In this document: piece by piece, positions 7,506 to 10,438 of the stretch
Position numbering within the stretch: the first letter of the stretch is position 1
How the letters are laid out: each line of letters begins with the position of its first letter
Assembly (NCBI GenBank): GCA_030633145.1
Contig: DAOVTM010000104.1
Location: 1-10,438, forward strand
DNA: 10,438 nt
Source of the DNA: Desulfobulbaceae bacterium
GTDB lineage: Bacteria > Desulfobacterota > Desulfobulbia > Desulfobulbales > Desulfobulbaceae
Direction of reading: 5' to 3'
Made by a program: the position numbers and the translations under genes
The notes under the pieces: generated by a model
Databases searched by the model: none
The model's input: the letters and a program-made list of their open reading frames with translations, nothing else
Told to the model about the DNA's origin: nothing

Positions 7506-8138
7506 TTACTCCATACCAACGACACGTTTTGCCGCCTTAAGGTAGTTGATATTTTCAAAACCACTGATCTCCAGCTTGTCGATCACCTCTTTCATGGTGG
7601 CGTAATCTTCGCTCTCCACACAGGTGGTTTCAACCATTGCACCGTTAAAAAGGATTTTTCCATATTCGCAGATCATTCCGTCAACTGAAAAGCCGTACCG
7701 CTCCTTGTGTACATCCACACTGACCACATCATCGGTGCTTTTAAGCAGGGTAATAAACTCGTCAAAGGTGTAGCTATCCTGTTGCAGTTCCACCTCGGCC
7801 TTGAGATGTTTGAGGATGGTTGTCAGCTCCTCCTTTTTGATCGGAAACTGAAATTTACCGCTGGGTTGGAAAATCTCGTAGCCGTTCTCGGTCTCGCCCA
7901 CCTTGAGCTTGATGTCAAGCAGGCCGTCACGGATCTTGACATTGGCCTCGTTGGTGTGGCGGGACAGGATATAGGTCTCACCGCTCTGGCGCACCTTGAA
8001 CAGGGTTGCCTGAGATCGCCACATGGCCGCAGTGACGATGTCGATAATGCCCTGACCAAAGACGCGGAATTCGGCACGAGGTACTATTTTTTCGGCATCT
8101 GCGGCTGAGGTGGCCTTATTTTGTTCATAGACACTCAT
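7506..8138 (-). CDS. Conserved hypothetical protein, possible CYTH-like fold, in polyphosphate operon
   Basis: I do not recognise a named family with certainty. The 210-residue, soluble product has no signal peptide or membrane segment. EFRVFGQG (23-30) and a charged block YILSRHTNEANVKIRDGLLD (56-75) followed by IKLK resemble a family of uncharacterised proteins I recall as starting EYR-x-FGQ with KIRDGLMDIKVL. The layout is an acidic-basic strand near the N-terminus, alternating Arg/Lys strands, then CEYGK (158-162), METTCVES-like acidic strands (about 168-177) and a final NYLKAAKRVVGM (198-209). It is reminiscent of the CYTH triphosphate-tunnel barrel, but a canonical ExExK motif is absent. 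Start ATG at 8138 has a strong AAGGAG. It is preceded by a phosphoesterase and a phosphate transporter gene, so a role with polyphosphate or tripolyphosphate is a reasonable inference, not a finding. Confidence 0.7.
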   Translation of the reverse strand: MSVYEQNKATSAADAEKIVPRAEFRVFGQGIIDIVTAAMWRSQATLFKVRQSGETYILSRHTNEANVKIRDGLLDIKLKVGETENGYEIFQPSGKFQFPIKKEELTTILKHLKAEVELQQDSYTFDEFITLLKSTDDVVSVDVHKERYGFSVDGMICEYGKILFNGAMVETTCVESEDYATMKEVIDKLEISGFENINYLKAAKRVVGME

Positions 8139-8157
8139 TTTTATCTCCTTTGTTTTT

Positions 8158-8183
8158 CTCTGTGAACTCTGTGGTCTCTGTGG
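8158..8183. repeat. Three tandem copies of a 9-bp CTCTGTGnn unit
   Basis: CTCTGTGAA, CTCTGTGGT and CTCTGTGG(T) begin at 8158, 8167 and 8176, an exact 9-bp period. On the transcribed minus strand they read as CCACAGAG-type units ending about 20 bases before the ATG and just upstream of the AAGGAG ribosome-binding site. Similar CACAGAG/CACGGAG runs upstream of genes are familiar from many bacterial genomes (recollection). Their function is unknown to me. Confidence 0.6.
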
Positions 8184-8213
8184 TGAAAAAAATGTTTACC
8201 AATTCATCACCTG

Positions 8214-9287
8214 TTACTTTGTATAAAAATCAGCCAGCAGGGGCTGCAATTTCTTCCTGGAAATAGCAAGATTGCCCTGACAATGAAAACTGATACACCC
8301 CTCACCTTCCTGTGCTTGGGGGTACTCAATGACGCTCAACTCAAGACCAGACCCATGTAAATACTCCAGCAGCTGGTCATGACCCTCTTTATCAACACAA
8401 TAAATCACCAGGTCACGGTTAAAATCAGGATTGGTATAGGCATTCATGGAGAGCAGGACACCCAGTTCGTTTGTGACAGCATAGCTGGCAAAACCGGCCA
8501 TCAGGTTGTTATCCATATCCTGCCACTGGCTGACCGGCAACAATGCAGAACCGATACCACAGCGAACGGTTTCAAACTGAAACTCCTTATAATCCTTGCG
8601 CAGCAGGTCATTGGTGGAAAGCCCTGCCACACTAAATTTTTCTCGCTGGATATTGGCAAAAAAATCCTCCCCTGGCAAGGGACAGAGGGGAAGGATTTTT
8701 TCAGCGACCAGGATGTCGCTCTCAGTCACCCGACCTGCCGCCGGATCAAGGTTGACGGTATCAAGCAGGATGGTTCCAGCAAGAAGGATGGCAACATCCT
8801 TTTCCACTGCAACGTCTGCCCGGTCAAATTCCATCGCAACCAAGGTTGCAGTGGAACCGACCAGCTCGATAATCCTTGGCGATGCCTCCTGATACAGCCC
8901 CTCATCGTTATGATGATCCAGAATCGCAGAGACATTTGCACTGTATTTTTCCAGAGCCGGACTGAACTTATTATGGTCAACGAGGATCAACTCCGTGCCG
9001 CCTGACATCAGGGCTTCAAAATCAACCTCATCAAAAAAGACCACATCATCAAGAATAATGCCAGCCTCCTCAAACACATACACCGCCTCGGTTCGCAGCT
9101 TGAAGTCAGCTCGTGCAATGGGCATGACAGGCAAGACATCCTCTCCATTCTGCGTGTTCAACAGATAGCCGTAAGCAAGAGAGGATGCCATGGAGTCAAG
9201 ATCCGCAGCTTCGTTGCCAATAATTACCTTGCGGACGTTACTCTTGTCGGCCTTGGCGGCAGCCAGATACGCTTGTATGGAATGCAT
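8214..9287 (-). CDS. DHH-DHHA2 phosphoesterase, PPX1/prune-type exopolyphosphatase or manganese pyrophosphatase-like
   Basis: This cytoplasmic metal-dependent hydrolase probably releases phosphate from polyphosphate or pyrophosphate. The 357-residue protein has the DHH-domain metal motifs in order: GNEAADLDSMAS (24-35), VDHN (103-106), DHH in AILDHHNDEG (121-130), and LLDTVNLDP (174-182). Residues from about 205 to 350 form the DHHA2 domain. The first motif has Asn where family II pyrophosphatases have His (GHxxPDxDS). This and the DHN/DHH-N-DEG pattern point to the PPX1/prune branch, where an Asn occupies that position. An exopolyphosphatase is therefore favoured over a classical pyrophosphatase, though the assay substrate is uncertain. 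Start ATG at 9287 follows GAGGTGA. It begins 26 bp after the phosphate cotransporter stop, so co-expression is likely. Confidence 0.88.
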   Translation of the reverse strand: MHSIQAYLAAAKADKSNVRKVIIGNEAADLDSMASSLAYGYLLNTQNGEDVLPVMPIARADFKLRTEAVYVFEEAGIILDDVVFFDEVDFEALMSGGTELILVDHNKFSPALEKYSANVSAILDHHNDEGLYQEASPRIIELVGSTATLVAMEFDRADVAVEKDVAILLAGTILLDTVNLDPAAGRVTESDILVAEKILPLCPLPGEDFFANIQREKFSVAGLSTNDLLRKDYKEFQFETVRCGIGSALLPVSQWQDMDNNLMAGFASYAVTNELGVLLSMNAYTNPDFNRDLVIYCVDKEGHDQLLEYLHGSGLELSVIEYPQAQEGEGCISFHCQGNLAISRKKLQPLLADFYTK

Positions 9288-9313
9288 GGGAAAATCACCT
9301 CTTTTGTTGATTA

Positions 9314-10438
9314 TTATTCATTTATTTTTTCTTTGTTTTCAACCTGCTTTTTCTGTTCATCCCTCTGGGTCAGAAGATGGCTCTTCAGTATCTTTTTTGC
9401 AATATCTGCCGCATAAGTGTTGATCTGGCTCAGCGCATCCATCAATTCCATGTGGATGGAATGGGTTTCCACTGATGCCTCTTTCATGTCCAGCATCCGT
9501 TTAAGATGGTGTCTGCGTAAACGGGAATCAAAATCCGCGTAACGGCTCTTTTTCTTTTTTACCTTTTTAGCATAGGAAACATCCATCTTGGTCATCATCT
9601 GCATGAGGCGGTCAAGCTGCTTGCCCACCTTTTCATGATAGAGGACAAGCTCTTTTTTTCCTTCCTTGGAAAAATCAACCCCGAGACGCTCTTTCTTTTT
9701 GACCAGCGGGACAATCTGCCGGGTAATCACATCACCGATTCTTTCCATGGAATCAAGTTGTGAAATCAGGGCGCTGACCTCTGTACCCTGTCCCTGGGCA
9801 AGTTCCTGACGGCTGATATCCAGCAGGTAGCGTCGGATTTTTTCTTCCAGGAAATTAATTTTTCGTTCCCGCATCTCAATCCCCTGCAGCAGGGTCAGCA
9901 TCTCAGGAAAAACTTTATCACGTTGCGGCTTATCGGTGATAAAGGGTATTATGGCCGCCCGATGCATTCTGCCGAGGATCTTGGCCATTCTGCCGACTTC
10001 CTCACTGGCAAGCTGCAAGGCTATGGCCGGAGTTGCAACGATGGAATCATCCAGATGCCAGGTAACCGGATCCAACTTTTTCTCCTCTGCATTATCCGGC
10101 AGGATACGGAGGATGAGCCAGGCAAAGAGGGAGATAAAGGGGAGAAAAACAAGCCCCACCGTAATGTTGAAAATAGTGTGCGCATTGGCTACCTGCCTGG
10201 CGGTATCCGCACCAAAGGAGTCACCAATATCGCGTACCAGTCCGGCAAACTGAGGGATAAAAAAGGCAAAGAGCAACACCCCGCCCGTATTGAACAAGAC
10301 ATGGGCCAAGGCCACCCGTTTTGCCTCCCTGTCCGTACCGATACTGGCAAGAGCAGCCGTGATACAGGTACCTATATTTGCCCCGAGAATCATCGGGATA
10401 CCCGCTTCCAGGGTAATCAAGCCCTGCTGGGCCAGAAC
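9314..10438 (-). CDS. Na+/phosphate cotransporter with PhoU-like C-terminal domain (5' end outside window)
   Basis: This membrane transporter of the PNaS family (TC 2.A.58) imports inorganic phosphate with Na+. Only the C-terminal 374 residues are seen; the frame is open to the window edge, so the first in-frame TTG at 10420 is not the start. LEAGIPMILGANIGTCITA, near the visible N-terminus, is the second conserved repeat of the family, with the Gly-Ala-Asn-x-Gly-Thr signature. Two or three membrane segments follow (ALAHVLFNTGGVLLFAFFIP and VGLVFLPFISLFAWLIL). The remaining roughly 230 residues are hydrophilic and helical with many Lys/Glu (KKVKKKKSRY and similar), which fits the PhoU-like domain often fused in bacterial members of about 540-560 residues. 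The gene stops with TAA at 9314-9316, 26 bp before the phosphoesterase. Confidence 0.9.
   Translation of the reverse strand, partial: VLAQQGLITLEAGIPMILGANIGTCITAALASIGTDREAKRVALAHVLFNTGGVLLFAFFIPQFAGLVRDIGDSFGADTARQVANAHTIFNITVGLVFLPFISLFAWLILRILPDNAEEKKLDPVTWHLDDSIVATPAIALQLASEEVGRMAKILGRMHRAAIIPFITDKPQRDKVFPEMLTLLQGIEMRERKINFLEEKIRRYLLDISRQELAQGQGTEVSALISQLDSMERIGDVITRQIVPLVKKKERLGVDFSKEGKKELVLYHEKVGKQLDRLMQMMTKMDVSYAKKVKKKKSRYADFDSRLRRHHLKRMLDMKEASVETHSIHMELMDALSQINTYAADIAKKILKSHLLTQRDEQKKQVENKEKINE

Noticed and set aside
1..10438. CRISPR array, tRNA, rRNA or phage integration site
   Set aside because: I saw no regularly spaced direct repeats, no cloverleaf-like sequence and no rRNA-like segment on either strand.

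Overview
The window looks like a bacterial chromosome segment from a Gram-negative, probably deltaproteobacterial (Desulfobacterota, perhaps Desulfobulbales-like) organism. That placement is inference, from a periplasmic Bug-type binding protein, moderate GC in the housekeeping part and the style of the repeats; no rRNA or tRNA is present to confirm it. Almost every gene lies on the minus strand, so functional order runs from high to low coordinates.

Right part (about 7506-10438): a phosphate/polyphosphate group, read leftward. It comprises the C-terminal part of a Na+/phosphate cotransporter with a PhoU-like tail (cut by the window edge), a PPX1/prune-type DHH-DHHA2 phosphoesterase, and an uncharacterised 210-residue protein that may have a CYTH-like triphosphate-tunnel fold. 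Gaps are 26 and 74 bp, so an operon is likely. A triple 9-bp repeat sits just upstream of the third gene's ribosome-binding site.

Middle part (4312-7335): a complete tripartite tricarboxylate transporter operon, tctC-tctB-tctA, with tight spacing and good ribosome-binding sites. Its 170-bp upstream gap holds a REP-like double palindrome and a separate interrupted inverted repeat close to tctC that could be an operator.

Left part (1-4311): an AT-richer, island-like segment. A 433-bp AT-rich gap leads into a 995-residue N6-adenine DNA methyltransferase with a built-in specificity region. It overlaps by 4 bp a second ORF that begins like a PD-(D/E)XK restriction nuclease but ends in a hydrophobic segment resembling the C-terminus of a PiT phosphate permease. 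This appears to be a chimeric, probably inactivated nuclease gene made by illegitimate recombination. At the left edge is a plus-strand 36-codon tail that may be the end of an IS5-like transposase, which would fit a recombination-prone accessory locus.

The most noteworthy points are the nuclease/PiT chimera that leaves the methyltransferase without an intact partner, the conserved-looking but unassigned N-terminal domain of the methyltransferase, and the CYTH-like candidate in the polyphosphate operon.
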